Origin: Clostridium gelidum
GTDB taxonomy: Bacteria; Bacillota; Clostridia; Clostridiales; Clostridiaceae
Direction: 5' to 3'
NCBI RefSeq assembly: GCF_019977655.1
Contig: NZ_AP024849.1
Coordinates: 2,079,001-2,143,000 of the forward strand
DNA length: 64,000 bases
Of this stretch, positions 34,669 to 44,345 are shown in pieces. Position numbers and translations under genes: made by a program. Positions within the stretch are counted from its first letter, which is position 1; each line of letters begins with the position of its first letter. The notes beneath the pieces were generated by a model. That model made no database searches and was not told where the DNA came from. It was given only the letters and a program-made list of their open reading frames with translations.

Positions 34669-35406
34669 ATGAAAATTGAAAATGGAATTTATATGCTTGA
34701 AATATTATCTGATACAATGGGAAAAACAACTATAATTTATCCAACATTGATTTTAAATAATGATTCATTAATTTTAATTGATACGGGTTTTCCTGGTCTG
34801 TTTAATCAAATTTATGAAGCAATTGAGAAAGAAGGACTGCAATTTAGCAAATTGAACACAATAATTTTTACTCATCAAGATATTGACCATATAGGAAATG
34901 TTTTAGAAATTTTAAATAAGGTACCTGAAAACATTAAAACTTTTTCTCATGAGGAAGAAAAAGCATATATAAATGGTGAAAAGTCTCCTGTTAAACTTGC
35001 TAAGCTTGAAAGTAACTTGGAAAATTTACCTGATAATATGAAAGTAGCATACAAGATGCTAAAAGCAGGTTTTCAAAATAATAAAGTAAATATAGATGAA
35101 ACTTTGACCGATGGACAAGAACTACCTTATTGCGGTGGAATAACTGTTATTCATACACCAGGTCATACTCCTGGACATATCTGCTTATACTTTAAACATT
35201 GGAAGATATTAATTGCTGGAGATGTTTTTTGCGTTAATGATGGAATTCTTCTAAGAGGAAATCAAGATTATAATTTTGATACTGAACTAAGTGTGAAGTC
35301 TATACAAAAATTAATGAAATATGATATTGAAACAGTAATTTGTTATCATGGTGGAATATATAATCACAATGTAAATAAGCGTATATCAGAATTGGCAAAT
35401 TGCTGA
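34669..35406 (+). CDS. Metallo-beta-lactamase-fold hydrolase
   Basis: Encodes 245 residues. The zinc motif THQDIDH has His69, Asp73 and His74; HTPGHTPGH, AGDVF and CYHGG supply the other ligands. The protein is soluble and of glyoxalase-II/YflN-like type; the substrate is unknown. AGGAGG precedes the ATG. A truncated copy of its first part lies at 32491-32626, and the terminator that follows at 35462 also recurs there. Confidence 0.88.
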   Translation: MKIENGIYMLEILSDTMGKTTIIYPTLILNNDSLILIDTGFPGLFNQIYEAIEKEGLQFSKLNTIIFTHQDIDHIGNVLEILNKVPENIKTFSHEEEKAYINGEKSPVKLAKLESNLENLPDNMKVAYKMLKAGFQNNKVNIDETLTDGQELPYCGGITVIHTPGHTPGHICLYFKHWKILIAGDVFCVNDGILLRGNQDYNFDTELSVKSIQKLMKYDIETVICYHGGIYNHNVNKRISELANC

Positions 35407-35461
35407 AAAATTATCACAAGATACGGTAAGTATATATAAGATATGTTTTAAATCTATGGTT

Positions 35462-35492
35462 AAGAGTTTACGTAAAGTAGGCTCTTATTTTA
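35462..35492 (+). terminator. Recurring terminator (copy 3)
   Basis: AAGAGTTTAC / GTAGGCTCTT followed by ATTTTAT. On the other strand it abuts the truncated CAP-domain gene, whose last codons run into this hairpin. Confidence 0.7.
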
Positions 35493-35883
35493 TGGTAAAA
35501 GGTAAGCAAAAATAATTTTGAACAGGCAATTTTTCGCCTGTTGTAGTATATTTATATCCTATTGTTTGTAACCAGTTTGTCCACTTAGTGCCATCTGGAT
35601 TTGTGTGATTAAAGAAGTTATTTTGTATCATATTGTTACTCTTATATCTTGCTACTTGTACTAATGTATTATCAATAGTAAGTGGTACAAGACCAGCTTC
35701 GGTTCTTTTTGCATTCATTAATTCAAGAATTTTTTGCTCAGGAGAGGATTGTACAGTTATTGGATGCTTTGTTGGTAAATTAGGTAACCCCTGTACATCA
35801 ACTGAATTTGCACTTGTAGAAGCATTGCTTGTAACTTTGTTGCTTTCTATAGTATTTGTGCTTGGACAATGAAATAGGCACAA
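35485..35883 (-). pseudogene. Truncated CAP-domain (YkwD/SCP-like) protein
   Basis: The open frame of 132 codons matches the core of secreted CAP proteins: EQKILELMNAKRTEAGLVPLTIDNTLVQVARYKSNNMIQNNFFNHTNPDGT and TIGYKYTTTGE. The N-terminus has a Ser/Thr-rich linker but no signal peptide, and the C-terminus changes abruptly to KLPVQNYFCLPFTIK, reading into the recurring terminator. Both ends appear lost. Intact homologues are secreted, spore- or wall-associated proteins. Confidence 0.65.
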
Positions 35884-36112
35884 AATCTCTTTAGTGTGTT
35901 CTTGTATATTCTATTATTCGCCGTGATATCATTCAAAACCCTGCAGTGCAAAGGCTAGCCCCCTATAAATAATTACTCATGAATTTTAATATGATATAAA
36001 TATTTAAAAAATTTAAGATTAAATTAATATTGGAGTGATTGTAAAATAATTCACAATGTGTATAATAAAGCTAAACAATATGAATTTTTTGAAGAAGTGG
36101 AGATGACTTTTA

Positions 36113-38146
36113 ATGAAGAAATCTAAAATAAGGGTGATTATTGCAGCTGCATTAATCTGTTCAATATTCATTGGACAAGGAACCAGTGTTAAAGCAGCTG
36201 AGGTAGCTAATACAAATGTTACACAAGTTGCAAATTCTATAAGACTTCAAGATGATTTTTATAATGCAGTAAATAAAGAGTGGTTAAATACTGCGAAGAT
36301 AGATGAGGGACAAGTATCTAATTCAGCAGGTATGGAAGTTTATAAGTCACTAACAGAACAAAAAAAGGAAATAATTGCCGGCTTAATAACAAATGAAAAA
36401 AGTTATTCTGATAATAGTGATGAAAAGAAGATAATTAATTTATATAAGAATACTTTAAATATGGAGGCTAGAAATAAGCAAGGAATAGAACCAATAAAGG
36501 AAATGATTGGGGAATTAAATAATATTAAGTCTGTAAAAGATATTTCAAATTTAAAGATAGATTCAAAAGTAGGTAGTCCTTTGCTGACATTTAATTGTTT
36601 CGCAGACCTTAAGGATGCAAATAAGAAAGCTCTTTATATTGGACCAGCATCCCTTAGTTTAGGTGATTCAGATGAATATGTTAAGCCAACAGAAAATAGC
36701 AAAAGAATAAAAGGGTTAGCAGAAAATTATTATACTAAAATTTTAACTTTAAGTGGTTATACTGAGGAACAGGCAAAAGCAAAAATAGATAATTTATTTA
36801 AAGTTGAGAATATGCTGGCAACATCAATAACAGGTAAAGAAGAAGTATCAAAAGATGATAATGCTATAGATAAGCAATATAATGTTTATACTTTAGATCA
36901 GCTTGATGCTTTAGCACCAAATTTAAATATTAAAACTATTATGAAAAACTTTAAATTAGATAATGCTAATAAAATAGTATTAACAGAGCCAAAATGGTTT
37001 AAAGCTTTAAATGATATATATACAGAAGAAAATTTACCAATGATTAAAGATTATATTGAAGTTGAAAATATAAAAAGCACAGCTCCATATTTAGGCGAAG
37101 CTTTTGAAAAGGCAGTAACTGAATACCAAAATGCATATTTAGGATCAAAAGGAGACATTTCTAAAGAGGAAAAAGCTATTGATATGGTTAATTCTGCTTT
37201 AGCAAATCCTTTTGGAAAAATATATATTCAAAAATATTTCTCTGATAAAGTTAAAAATGATGTTAAAGATATGACTAATCAAGTTATAGAGACTTATAAG
37301 AATAGGATTAAAAATTTGGACTGGATGAGTGATACAACTAAGGCAAAAGCAATTGAAAAATTAAATAAACTTAATGTTCAAATTGCATATCCAGATAAAT
37401 GGGAGGATTACTCAAAATTACAAATTAGATCTTATGAAGATGGTGGTTCTCTTTGGGAGAATGTTGAAAATTTAAGTAAGTTTGCTTATGAAAAAGAAAT
37501 AAGTGAGTTAAATAATCCAGTAGATAAGACAAAATTTGCAATGTCACCACAAACAATTGACGCTTGTTATAGTCCAACAACAAATACAATAACAATTCCG
37601 GCAGGAATTCTTCAAGCACCATTTTATGATGCTAATGCCAGTAAAGAAAAGAATTTAGGTGGGATTGGAACTGTTATAGGACATGAAATAAGTCACGCAT
37701 TTGATAATACAGGTGCTAAATTTGATGCTGATGGTAATTTAAATAATTGGTGGACACAAGAAGATTATAGTAAATTCCAAGAAAAAACAAAGAAAGTAAG
37801 GGAGTTTTATAGTCAAGTGAAAGTAGCTGATGGTAAGAAGGTTAATGGAGATCTTACTGTAGGTGAAAATATAGCTGATATTGGAGGTATGGCTTGTGCA
37901 TTAGATATTTTAAGTAAAAAGTCTAATCCAGATTATAAAGCATTCTTTGAAAGTAATGCAACTATATGGCGTGATATTAGTACAAAGGAATATGCAGATT
38001 ACGCACTTCAATATGATGTACATTCACCTAAAAAAGTAAGAAATAATATAGTTTCATCACAATTTGATAAATTCTATGAAACTTATGGAATTAAAGACGG
38101 AGATAAAATGTATGTTAAGCCAGAGGATAGATTGAAAATCTGGTAA
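36113..38146 (+). CDS. Secreted M13-family zinc metallopeptidase (PepO/neprilysin-like)
   Basis: Encodes 677 residues. The signal peptide (about 1-29) ends SVKA-AE. The N-terminal M13 domain begins RLQDDFYNAVNKEWL. The zinc site is HEISH at 524-528 with Glu in GENIADIGG about 60 residues on, and the C-terminal block is DVHSPKKVRNN. Family members cleave peptides under 40 residues. GGAG lies ten bases before the ATG. Export without a membrane anchor implies an extracellular enzyme. A chemoreceptor fragment is joined directly after the stop. Confidence 0.9.
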   Translation: MKKSKIRVIIAAALICSIFIGQGTSVKAAEVANTNVTQVANSIRLQDDFYNAVNKEWLNTAKIDEGQVSNSAGMEVYKSLTEQKKEIIAGLITNEKSYSDNSDEKKIINLYKNTLNMEARNKQGIEPIKEMIGELNNIKSVKDISNLKIDSKVGSPLLTFNCFADLKDANKKALYIGPASLSLGDSDEYVKPTENSKRIKGLAENYYTKILTLSGYTEEQAKAKIDNLFKVENMLATSITGKEEVSKDDNAIDKQYNVYTLDQLDALAPNLNIKTIMKNFKLDNANKIVLTEPKWFKALNDIYTEENLPMIKDYIEVENIKSTAPYLGEAFEKAVTEYQNAYLGSKGDISKEEKAIDMVNSALANPFGKIYIQKYFSDKVKNDVKDMTNQVIETYKNRIKNLDWMSDTTKAKAIEKLNKLNVQIAYPDKWEDYSKLQIRSYEDGGSLWENVENLSKFAYEKEISELNNPVDKTKFAMSPQTIDACYSPTTNTITIPAGILQAPFYDANASKEKNLGGIGTVIGHEISHAFDNTGAKFDADGNLNNWWTQEDYSKFQEKTKKVREFYSQVKVADGKKVNGDLTVGENIADIGGMACALDILSKKSNPDYKAFFESNATIWRDISTKEYADYALQYDVHSPKKVRNNIVSSQFDKFYETYGIKDGDKMYVKPEDRLKIW

Positions 38147-38147
38147 T

Positions 38148-38837
38148 GAAATAAATAAAAGAGCAACAGATACAAAACAAAATGTACTAGTTTCTAAAGA
38201 AAAATCTAACGAAATATTTATAATTACAAAAGCAAATTTAGAAAAGGCTATAGAATCATCAAAGATTGTAGATAAGATAAGTATACTTTCAGAATCTATA
38301 ATGGAGATAACTTCACAAACTAATCTTCTTGTTTTAAATGCTGCAATTGAAGCTGCAAGAGCTGGAGAAGCAGGAAAAGGATTTTCAGTTGTAGCTGAAG
38401 AGATAAGAAAACTTGCAGAACAATCAAAAGATACTGTAATAGAAATTCAAAATATAACACATAAAGTAACAAATTCTGTAAAAGATCTTTCGGAAAATTC
38501 AAATAATTTATTAACATTTATGGATACAGATGTAGCAAATGATTCTGCAACTGTGCTCACAGTTGCAGATGAATATAGTAAAGATGCAGAATTCGTTGAT
38601 AATCTTGTATCAGAATTCAGTGCAACTTCAGAACAACTTTTGGCATCTTTAAGTGATGTGCTAAAGACTATAGATGGAGTAGCAATTGCTGCTAATGAAG
38701 GAGCAGGTGGTACAACGGATATTGCAACTAAAGTTTCAAAAATTAGTAATAAGTCTAATAGTTTATCAGAAGAAGCATTAATATCAAAAGAAAATTCTGA
38801 TAGACTAAAACAAGAAATTTCAAAATTTAAGATTTAA
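38148..38837 (+). pseudogene. Orphan chemoreceptor signalling-domain fragment
   Basis: From immediately after the M13 stop the frame is open for about 229 codons, with no start or ribosome binding site at its head. It contains the hairpin tip LLVLNAAIEAARAGEAGKGF and VVAEEIRKLAEQS and ends KQEISKFKI, like the intact receptor at 12542. Sensor, membrane and HAMP regions are missing. An internal ATG at 38301 could start a short product, but no Shine-Dalgarno is evident. Confidence 0.8.
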
Positions 38838-38858
38838 GATTTAAGATTTAAAATTTAA

Positions 38859-38887
38859 GAAGACCTGACAATTAGGTCTTTTTTTTG
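38859..38887 (+). terminator. Rho-independent terminator
   Basis: AAGACCT and AGGTCTT form the stem, followed by eight T. Just before it, 38828-38850 has three AGATTTA microrepeats. Confidence 0.8.
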
Positions 38888-39053
38888 TACAGAAATTTAT
38901 CATTCTTTACAAATATTTATAGATATGATTAATGTATTCTTATAGAAGATATATAGTTATTTTTTTAATATATCGCAGTTCCATAAAAGAAATATTTAAG
39001 AGATTTTCAATTACTATAAACAGACCTAGGCAATTTGGAAAAACTAGATAATA

Positions 39054-39085
39054 TGCAAAATATGGAGAATATAAAAAATGCATTA
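39054..39085 (+). repeat. Short dispersed repeat shared with 59505-59540
   Basis: ATGCAAAATAT followed by GAGAATATAAAAAATG occurs in both places. In each case msrB-derived sequence follows, within about 45-90 bases here and directly at 59538. Confidence 0.5.
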
Positions 39086-39172
39086 ACAAAAGTACAATTT
39101 GCTATTGTTATGAATTTATACCTATTAAGAATTATATTTATAATATGTTTTATGGAGGTAATACAATGGATA

Positions 39173-39402
39173 AGAAATATGTAAAAAAGTCAGTGGAAGA
39201 ATTAAAAGAAAATTTAACAGAAATACAATATAGAGTAACTAAGGAAAATGCTACAGAAGCACCATTTAATAATTTTAATGATGGGCCAGAAGAAACAGGA
39301 GAGTTAAGATATTGCATTAATTCAGCTGCACTTAAATTTATTCCTATGGATAAAATGATGGAATTAGGTTATGAAGAATATTTAGATGAACTAGATATTT
39401 AA
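39173..39402 (+). pseudogene. msrB copy with an in-frame 216-bp deletion
   Basis: Nearly identical to msrB at 31235, but codons 37-108 are missing, joining APFNN to FNDGPEE. The lost part includes SGCGWPAF and GDAHLGH. The junction lies in TTTAAT/TTAATAAT microhomology. The remaining 76-codon frame, from ATG 39166-39173 behind GGAGG, keeps the catalytic-Cys block but cannot fold as MsrB. Confidence 0.85.
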
Positions 39403-39508
39403 GAGGAAATAATATATATAATTATTTTTTAGCAGGTTCCAAACTTTTGACGGTGCAAAATTAATACATTATAATAGTATCTATTAGTGATTAAAGGAGA
39501 AGGAGAAT

Positions 39509-39751
39509 ATGTTTTTATTTGGTAGAAACAAGTTAAAAGTAAGAAGTGAAGAAGATGAAGATGGAGTTAAGACTTTTGTAAACTACTCTGGAATACAACA
39601 GAAGGATACTTTTAAAGTAAAGGTTTTAAATGAGCTAATTGGGGATGGTTTCTGTCTAGGAATTTTAGATTCTAAATTATTATCTTTCAAAACCCAAGAA
39701 AAATTACCAATTTCAATTGCAGGAATAATAGAGCACTTTAATTTTACTTAA
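39509..39751 (+). pseudogene. Truncated copy of the 203-residue hypothetical gene
   Basis: The first 79 codons match 31793-32030 with few substitutions. The homology ends after EHFNF and a stop follows at once. The rest is replaced by sequence related to the RHH-like gene on the other strand. Confidence 0.85.
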
Positions 39752-39838
39752 GATTCTAACAGTTGATCGCCTTAAAGGATAACACTTGACCATATCATAA
39801 ACTTCGCCATCAACAGGGGGAGTCCTGCAACAACGATT
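39752..39838 (-). pseudogene. Fragment of the RHH-like gene family
   Basis: The minus strand reads RTPPVDGEVYDMVKCYPLRRSTVRIL, matching the middle of the gene at 58629-59156. Both sides are missing. It directly abuts the truncated hypothetical gene. Confidence 0.75.
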
Positions 39839-39861
39839 AGTTCTTGAAAATCTATAATCTG

Positions 39862-39903
39862 AAATATCTTCCTCAGTTTTAGAATTGGAAGATATTTTTT
39901 TGT
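39862..39903 (+). terminator. Rho-independent terminator
   Basis: AAATATCTTCC and GGAAGATATTT form an 11-bp stem with a T-run. The stretch 39904-40133 shows no gene. Confidence 0.8.
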
Positions 39904-40133
39904 GGTTTAAATTTGAAGTAGCTTCGTTGTTAGAATTAGATCTTTACTGTATGATAAAAAAACTACAATAGAATAAAATCAGAATGAAACGGAAATTATT
40001 TAAGGAATAAATATAAATTCGCCAATGAATAAAGTTTTTCTTGGTGAGAAAAAGGTCATATTGAGGTCATAAATGGATAGTATACTAACGTTAAATAATA
40101 AATTTATTTTTTAAATGATAAGGAGGAATTTTT

Positions 40134-40502
40134 ATGTTAGTGTATGCAATAATAGCTATTACTTCAGCATTAATTTTTTATTCAATTGGGGTATGGAGTG
40201 AAAAAATACAAGGGCAACTTAAAAAATGGCATTTAGCTATATTTTGGTTTGGTTTAATTTTTGATACAATTGGCACAACTTTAATGGGTAAAATAGCAGG
40301 AAATGGATTTGAACTTAACTTTCATGGAGTAACAGGAGGATTAGCAATTTTATTAATGGCCTTCCATGCAGTGTGGGCAACAGTTGTAATAGTAAAGAAT
40401 AATGAAGAGGCAAAAGCTAATTTTCATAAATTCAGTATATTAGTTTGGATTATTTGGTTAATACCTTATTTATCTGGTGCAATTTTTGGTGTAAGAATGT
40501 AA
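40134..40502 (+). CDS. HsmA-family membrane protein
   Basis: Encodes 122 residues with four helices. Histidines lie in WHLAIFWFGLIFDTIGTTLMG, NFHGVTGGLAILLMAFHAVWA and NFHKFSI. The pattern matches the HsmA family, whose Clostridioides difficile member binds heme at the membrane. AGGAGG precedes the ATG. A response regulator starts 30 bases downstream and a kinase follows, so heme or redox sensing by the three is a reasonable inference, though unproven. Confidence 0.72.
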   Translation: MLVYAIIAITSALIFYSIGVWSEKIQGQLKKWHLAIFWFGLIFDTIGTTLMGKIAGNGFELNFHGVTGGLAILLMAFHAVWATVVIVKNNEEAKANFHKFSILVWIIWLIPYLSGAIFGVRM

Positions 40503-40532
40503 AATAGAATTAAATATAAAATAAAGAAAGCA

Positions 40533-41210
40533 GTGATACAGATGTTTTCAGTATTGGTGGTTGAAGATGATAAAACTATTAACAAAATGATGTGTGCAAA
40601 GTTGAAGCAGGAGAATTTTAAAACTTTTCAATCTTTTGATGGCGAAGAAGCTCTTGAGATAATGGACGGAGAACATATAGATTTAATTATATGCGATATT
40701 ATGATGCCTAACATGGATGGCTATGAGCTCACAAGAGAACTTAGAAGTGTGCATAATACAATTCCTATTCTTATGGTAACAGCTAAAAGTCAATTGGAAG
40801 ATATGGAAAAAGGGTTTAAGGCTGGAACTGATGATTATATGATTAAACCAATTAATATGAAGGAAATGATTCTTAGAGTAAATGCCCTGCTTCGCCGTGC
40901 ACAGATTGCAAATGAAAAGAAATTAGTCATAGGAGATACTATCCTTGATTATGATGCTTTGAATATAAAAATAGGAAATGATGTTTTTGATATTCCACCA
41001 AAGGAATTTTATCTGCTTTTTAAACTTCTAAGTAATCCAAATAAAATATTCACCAGACTTGAATTGATGGATGAAATATGGGGAATGGATTCTGAAGTTG
41101 ATGAGAGAACTATAGATTCTCATATAAAAAAGCTAAGAAGAAAATTTGAGAATTATTCTACTTTTAAGATTATTACCATAAGAGGTTTAGGCTATAAAGC
41201 AACTTATTAG
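40533..41210 (+). CDS. OmpR-family response regulator
   Basis: Encodes 225 residues if begun at GTG 40533, or 222 from ATG 40542; the AAAGAAAG site favours neither clearly. The receiver domain has the ED pair, Asp55 (ICDIMMPNMDG) and Lys in IKPINMKEM. The C-terminal winged helix ends ITIRGLGYKATY. It is followed after 47 bases by its kinase and preceded by the HsmA-like gene, probably one operon. Confidence 0.9.
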   Translation: MIQMFSVLVVEDDKTINKMMCAKLKQENFKTFQSFDGEEALEIMDGEHIDLIICDIMMPNMDGYELTRELRSVHNTIPILMVTAKSQLEDMEKGFKAGTDDYMIKPINMKEMILRVNALLRRAQIANEKKLVIGDTILDYDALNIKIGNDVFDIPPKEFYLLFKLLSNPNKIFTRLELMDEIWGMDSEVDERTIDSHIKKLRRKFENYSTFKIITIRGLGYKATY

Positions 41211-41257
41211 AAACAGAGATATAGAGCTGATTTAAAAGCAGGAAAGGTAGAGTTAAT

Positions 41258-42334
41258 ATGGGAAAAAAGAAAATTAAGAATAGAAAATTTAGAACTTCTC
41301 TTAGAATTTATTTTTCAGGAGTTTTTATCGCTACCTTATGTACTGCATGTGTAATTTCCTATAGCATTGTTTTAGCTGGAATGAAGTTGTTTTATAATGG
41401 AGAAATTACAATGGTTGTGGTCCTTATTATATCTTTACTTGTATGTCTTCTTACAATGATCTTTGGAGGAGTTATGTTTTGGTTTGGTTCTTTGCATCTT
41501 ACAAAACCTCTTTCACAAATTAGTGATGCAGCAAAAAAGGTGGCTGATGGAGATTTTGGAATTAATATTGAAAGAAATGAAAAAAGACGTGGAGAATATG
41601 AATTTACCAACGAAATTGATGAACTTGCTATAAATTTCAATAAAATGGCTAAGGAACTTAAGGGAATGGAGTATATAAGAAAGGATTTTATAAGTAATGT
41701 ATCTCATGAATTGCAGACTCCAGTTGCTGCAATAACTGGATTTACAGAAATATTACTGGAGGAGGGGCTTTCAAGAGAAGAACAGCAGGAATATCTTTTG
41801 CTAGTCAATAAAGAATCAATAAGGTTATCTCATTTATGTGAAAATATGCTTAGAATGTCAAGACTTGATAATCAGCAGATAGTTGTAAAAAAGGATAAAG
41901 TACGTGTAGATGAACAGATTCGTAAGTGCATAATCATGTTATCTGAAAAGTGGTCAGATAAAACAAGAGAATATGAACTGGAGTTTCAGGAGCTTATTAT
42001 TCAAAATGATTCAGACCTTCTAATGCAGATATGGTCTAATCTTATTGACAATGCAATTAAATATTCACCAGAAAATAGTACTATTGGGATTATCGGAAAA
42101 GTGGATGAACAATTTTTAACTATAACTATTAAAAATGAAGGAAAAGGAATCAGCATAGGCAAGCAACAAAAGATTTTTGATAAATTCTATCAGTGTGAGG
42201 AATCTCATAAAAAGCAAGGAAGTGGACTTGGTCTTTCTATTGTGAAAAGGATAGTTGAGCTTCTTGGAGGCACTATAAACTGTAGGAGTGAAGTTCTAGA
42301 AGGAACTATTATGGAGGTTAAGATACCTTTATAA
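41258..42334 (+). CDS. Sensor histidine kinase
   Basis: Encodes 358 residues. Two membrane helices (about 20-42 and 50-75) are separated by only a few residues, so there is almost no external sensor; sensing is probably within the membrane, as in small intramembrane kinases. HAMP follows, then His150 (NVSHELQTPVAAI), NLIDNAIKYS, FDKFYQCEES and GSGLGLSIV. AGGAAAGG precedes the ATG. The neighbouring HsmA-like membrane protein might serve as the sensor partner. A copy of its 3' end lies at 29921. Confidence 0.9.
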   Translation: MGKKKIKNRKFRTSLRIYFSGVFIATLCTACVISYSIVLAGMKLFYNGEITMVVVLIISLLVCLLTMIFGGVMFWFGSLHLTKPLSQISDAAKKVADGDFGINIERNEKRRGEYEFTNEIDELAINFNKMAKELKGMEYIRKDFISNVSHELQTPVAAITGFTEILLEEGLSREEQQEYLLLVNKESIRLSHLCENMLRMSRLDNQQIVVKKDKVRVDEQIRKCIIMLSEKWSDKTREYELEFQELIIQNDSDLLMQIWSNLIDNAIKYSPENSTIGIIGKVDEQFLTITIKNEGKGISIGKQQKIFDKFYQCEESHKKQGSGLGLSIVKRIVELLGGTINCRSEVLEGTIMEVKIPL

Positions 42335-42361
42335 AAAATAAATAATATAAATCTAATTTAA

Positions 42362-42528
42362 ATAGAAAAGGAATTAGTTGAAGAGGCAAAACAAAGTCAA
42401 TACTTCAAGGAAGAAAGTGCATTATTTTTAGAACTGCAACAAAACATAGATACATTAAATGAAATACAAAAGAAAACTAAAGAAAAAATAAAAGACAAAA
42501 CTTTGCAAACTAGGACAGGAATATTTTA
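42362..42528 (+). pseudogene. Coiled-coil-like tail fragment of an unknown gene
   Basis: An open frame without start reads EKELVEEAKQSQYFKEESALFLELQQNIDTLNEIQKKTKEK... and ends TRTGIF. It is highly charged and heptad-like. It has no ribosome binding site. The parent gene is not recognised. Confidence 0.35.
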
Positions 42529-42569
42529 ACAAGGAATCCTATAATACATAGTGAAAGTGGAAGTGATAG

Positions 42570-43463
42570 ATGAGTTTTGGAAAGTCGTTACAATGTGCAA
42601 TTGATTATATGGAGAGACATCTCCTTGAAAAAATTAATTACGAGAATGTAGCAAAAGAAGTGAATATGTCGTGTTATAACTTTCATAGAATATTTAGCTT
42701 AATGGCTGGAATGACAGCTAATGAGTACATTCGTAACAGAAGATTGTCACTAGCAGGACAAGAATTACAGCTAACTGACAGTAAAATTATAGATGTTGCA
42801 TTTAAGTATGGTTATGAAACTCCTGAAAGTTTTGCAAAGGCTTTTTCGAGATTTCACGGTGTATCACCAAAGTTAGCTAGAAGAAAAGGAACTCAACTCT
42901 GTCTTTTTAACCCTTTAGTTATTAAAATTATATTGGAAGGCGGAAACACTATGAATTATAGGATTGAAGAAACTAACAAACAAAGATTTATTGCAAAGGC
43001 ACGATCATTTAATAATGAAATTATTAATGAGGCAGGTAACCATGATATTCCTGATTTTTGGGGTGAATGTCATAAAAAACATTTCATAGATGAAATCAGA
43101 AATATGAGACGAGATGGCAAAAAAGATTTATACGGTCTATGCAGCCCTACTAAAGAAAATGAAACAACTTTTGATTATGGAATTGGAGTAATTATTGATG
43201 AAGATACTGACATAGATAATGAAGAAGCAATGTTGAAAAAAGATTACCGTATATGGGAAATTGATTCAGCAACATACGTAGTTTTTAAATGTTACGGTAA
43301 TAATGGTGATTGTATCAGTGAAATGTGGAGTAGATTTTTTAAAGAATTTTTACCACAGTCTGATTATGAACAAACAGAAGACACTGATTATGAAATTTAT
43401 CCTGATAATGGCGAGCCAGGCTTATTTTGTGAATTGTGGATTCCTGTAAAGAGAGTATCATAA
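42570..43463 (+). CDS. AraC-family regulator with GyrI-like effector domain
   Basis: Encodes 297 residues. Two AraC helix-turn-helix units span about 8-105 (YENVAKEVNMSCYNFHRIFSLMAG and DVAFKYGYETPESFAKAFSRFHGVSP). A GyrI-like small-molecule domain follows at about 128-297 (RFIAKARSFN, GIGVIIDED, YEIYPDNGEPGLFCELWIPVK). The arrangement is like Rob and BltR-type drug sensors. GGAAGTG precedes the ATG. The target may be itself or nearby genes. Confidence 0.9.
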   Translation: MSFGKSLQCAIDYMERHLLEKINYENVAKEVNMSCYNFHRIFSLMAGMTANEYIRNRRLSLAGQELQLTDSKIIDVAFKYGYETPESFAKAFSRFHGVSPKLARRKGTQLCLFNPLVIKIILEGGNTMNYRIEETNKQRFIAKARSFNNEIINEAGNHDIPDFWGECHKKHFIDEIRNMRRDGKKDLYGLCSPTKENETTFDYGIGVIIDEDTDIDNEEAMLKKDYRIWEIDSATYVVFKCYGNNGDCISEMWSRFFKEFLPQSDYEQTEDTDYEIYPDNGEPGLFCELWIPVKRVS

Positions 43464-43626
43464 TATGATGCGAACAAACATTCTATTTATAGAAGTTGTA
43501 GCTATAAAGATATGATTATGGCAAATATTAAAATAGATGTAGAAATTATAGATTAAAAAAATATATAATATAGGTACAAAGAAAAGCAGAAAATGGGATA
43601 AGAGAGAAGCTTGGAGGCGTAAGAAA

Positions 43627-44178
43627 ATGAAGAATTTAGGTACTAAAACTATTGAAACTGAAAGATTAATATTAAGGAAATTCACAACTGATGATGCAAT
43701 GGACATGTATGAAAATTGGGCAAGCGATGATATGGTAACAAAATTTTTAACATGGCCAACACATAAGGATGTTGAAGCATCGAAATCTGTAATTAATCTT
43801 TGGATAAAGGAATCAGAGTCAGAAAATAACTATCAATGGGGTATTGAATTAAAAGATACTAAAGAAGTCATTGGAAGTATTGGTGTAGTAAACATTGATT
43901 TAGATATAGAAGCTGTTGAAATAGGATATTGTATTGGCAAAAATTATTGGAAGCAAGGAATTATGTCAGAATCATTTAAAGCTTTAATAGATTTCTTTTT
44001 TCAAGAAGTTCAAGTGAATAGAATTGAAGCTAAGCATGATACTAATAATCCAGGCTCGGGAAAAGTAATGAGTAAATGTGGAATGAAGTTTGAAGGCATA
44101 AAACGTAAAGGTGGTATAAATAATACAGGAATATGTGATATGGCATATTACGCCACACTTAAAAGTGATTGGAACTAA
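43627..44178 (+). CDS. GNAT acetyltransferase, RimJ/RimL type
   Basis: Encodes 183 residues. It opens with TIETERLILRKFTTDDAMDMYENWASD and has EIGYCIGKNYWKQGIMSESFKALIDFFF, with the acetyl-CoA-binding loop, then RIEAKHDTNNPGSGKVMSKCGMKFEG. It transfers acetyl groups to a protein N-terminus or a small amine; the substrate is unknown. TTGGAGG precedes the ATG. Confidence 0.9.
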   Translation: MKNLGTKTIETERLILRKFTTDDAMDMYENWASDDMVTKFLTWPTHKDVEASKSVINLWIKESESENNYQWGIELKDTKEVIGSIGVVNIDLDIEAVEIGYCIGKNYWKQGIMSESFKALIDFFFQEVQVNRIEAKHDTNNPGSGKVMSKCGMKFEGIKRKGGINNTGICDMAYYATLKSDWN

Positions 44179-44195
44179 ATGTAGGAGGAGTACCT

Positions 44196-44330
44196 TATGC
44201 TTGTTGAATATGGAATTATTAAAGAGGGAAATGAAGATTAAGTAATTGTACTCACAAATTAAGAGAAGCAGCACTTATTCGTGAGATAAAAGAGGAATTA
44301 GAGCTAAACATTGAATTAGCCAGATTTTAA
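44196..44330 (+). pseudogene. NUDIX hydrolase remnant
   Basis: The ATG at 44196, behind TAGGAGGAG, gives MLVEYGIIKEGNED then stop. After a frame change the sequence LREAALIREIKEELELNI at about 44259-44312 is the second half of a NUDIX box. The region between and the C-terminus are missing. Confidence 0.65.
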
Positions 44331-44345
44331 ATGTTGGAGGGAACA

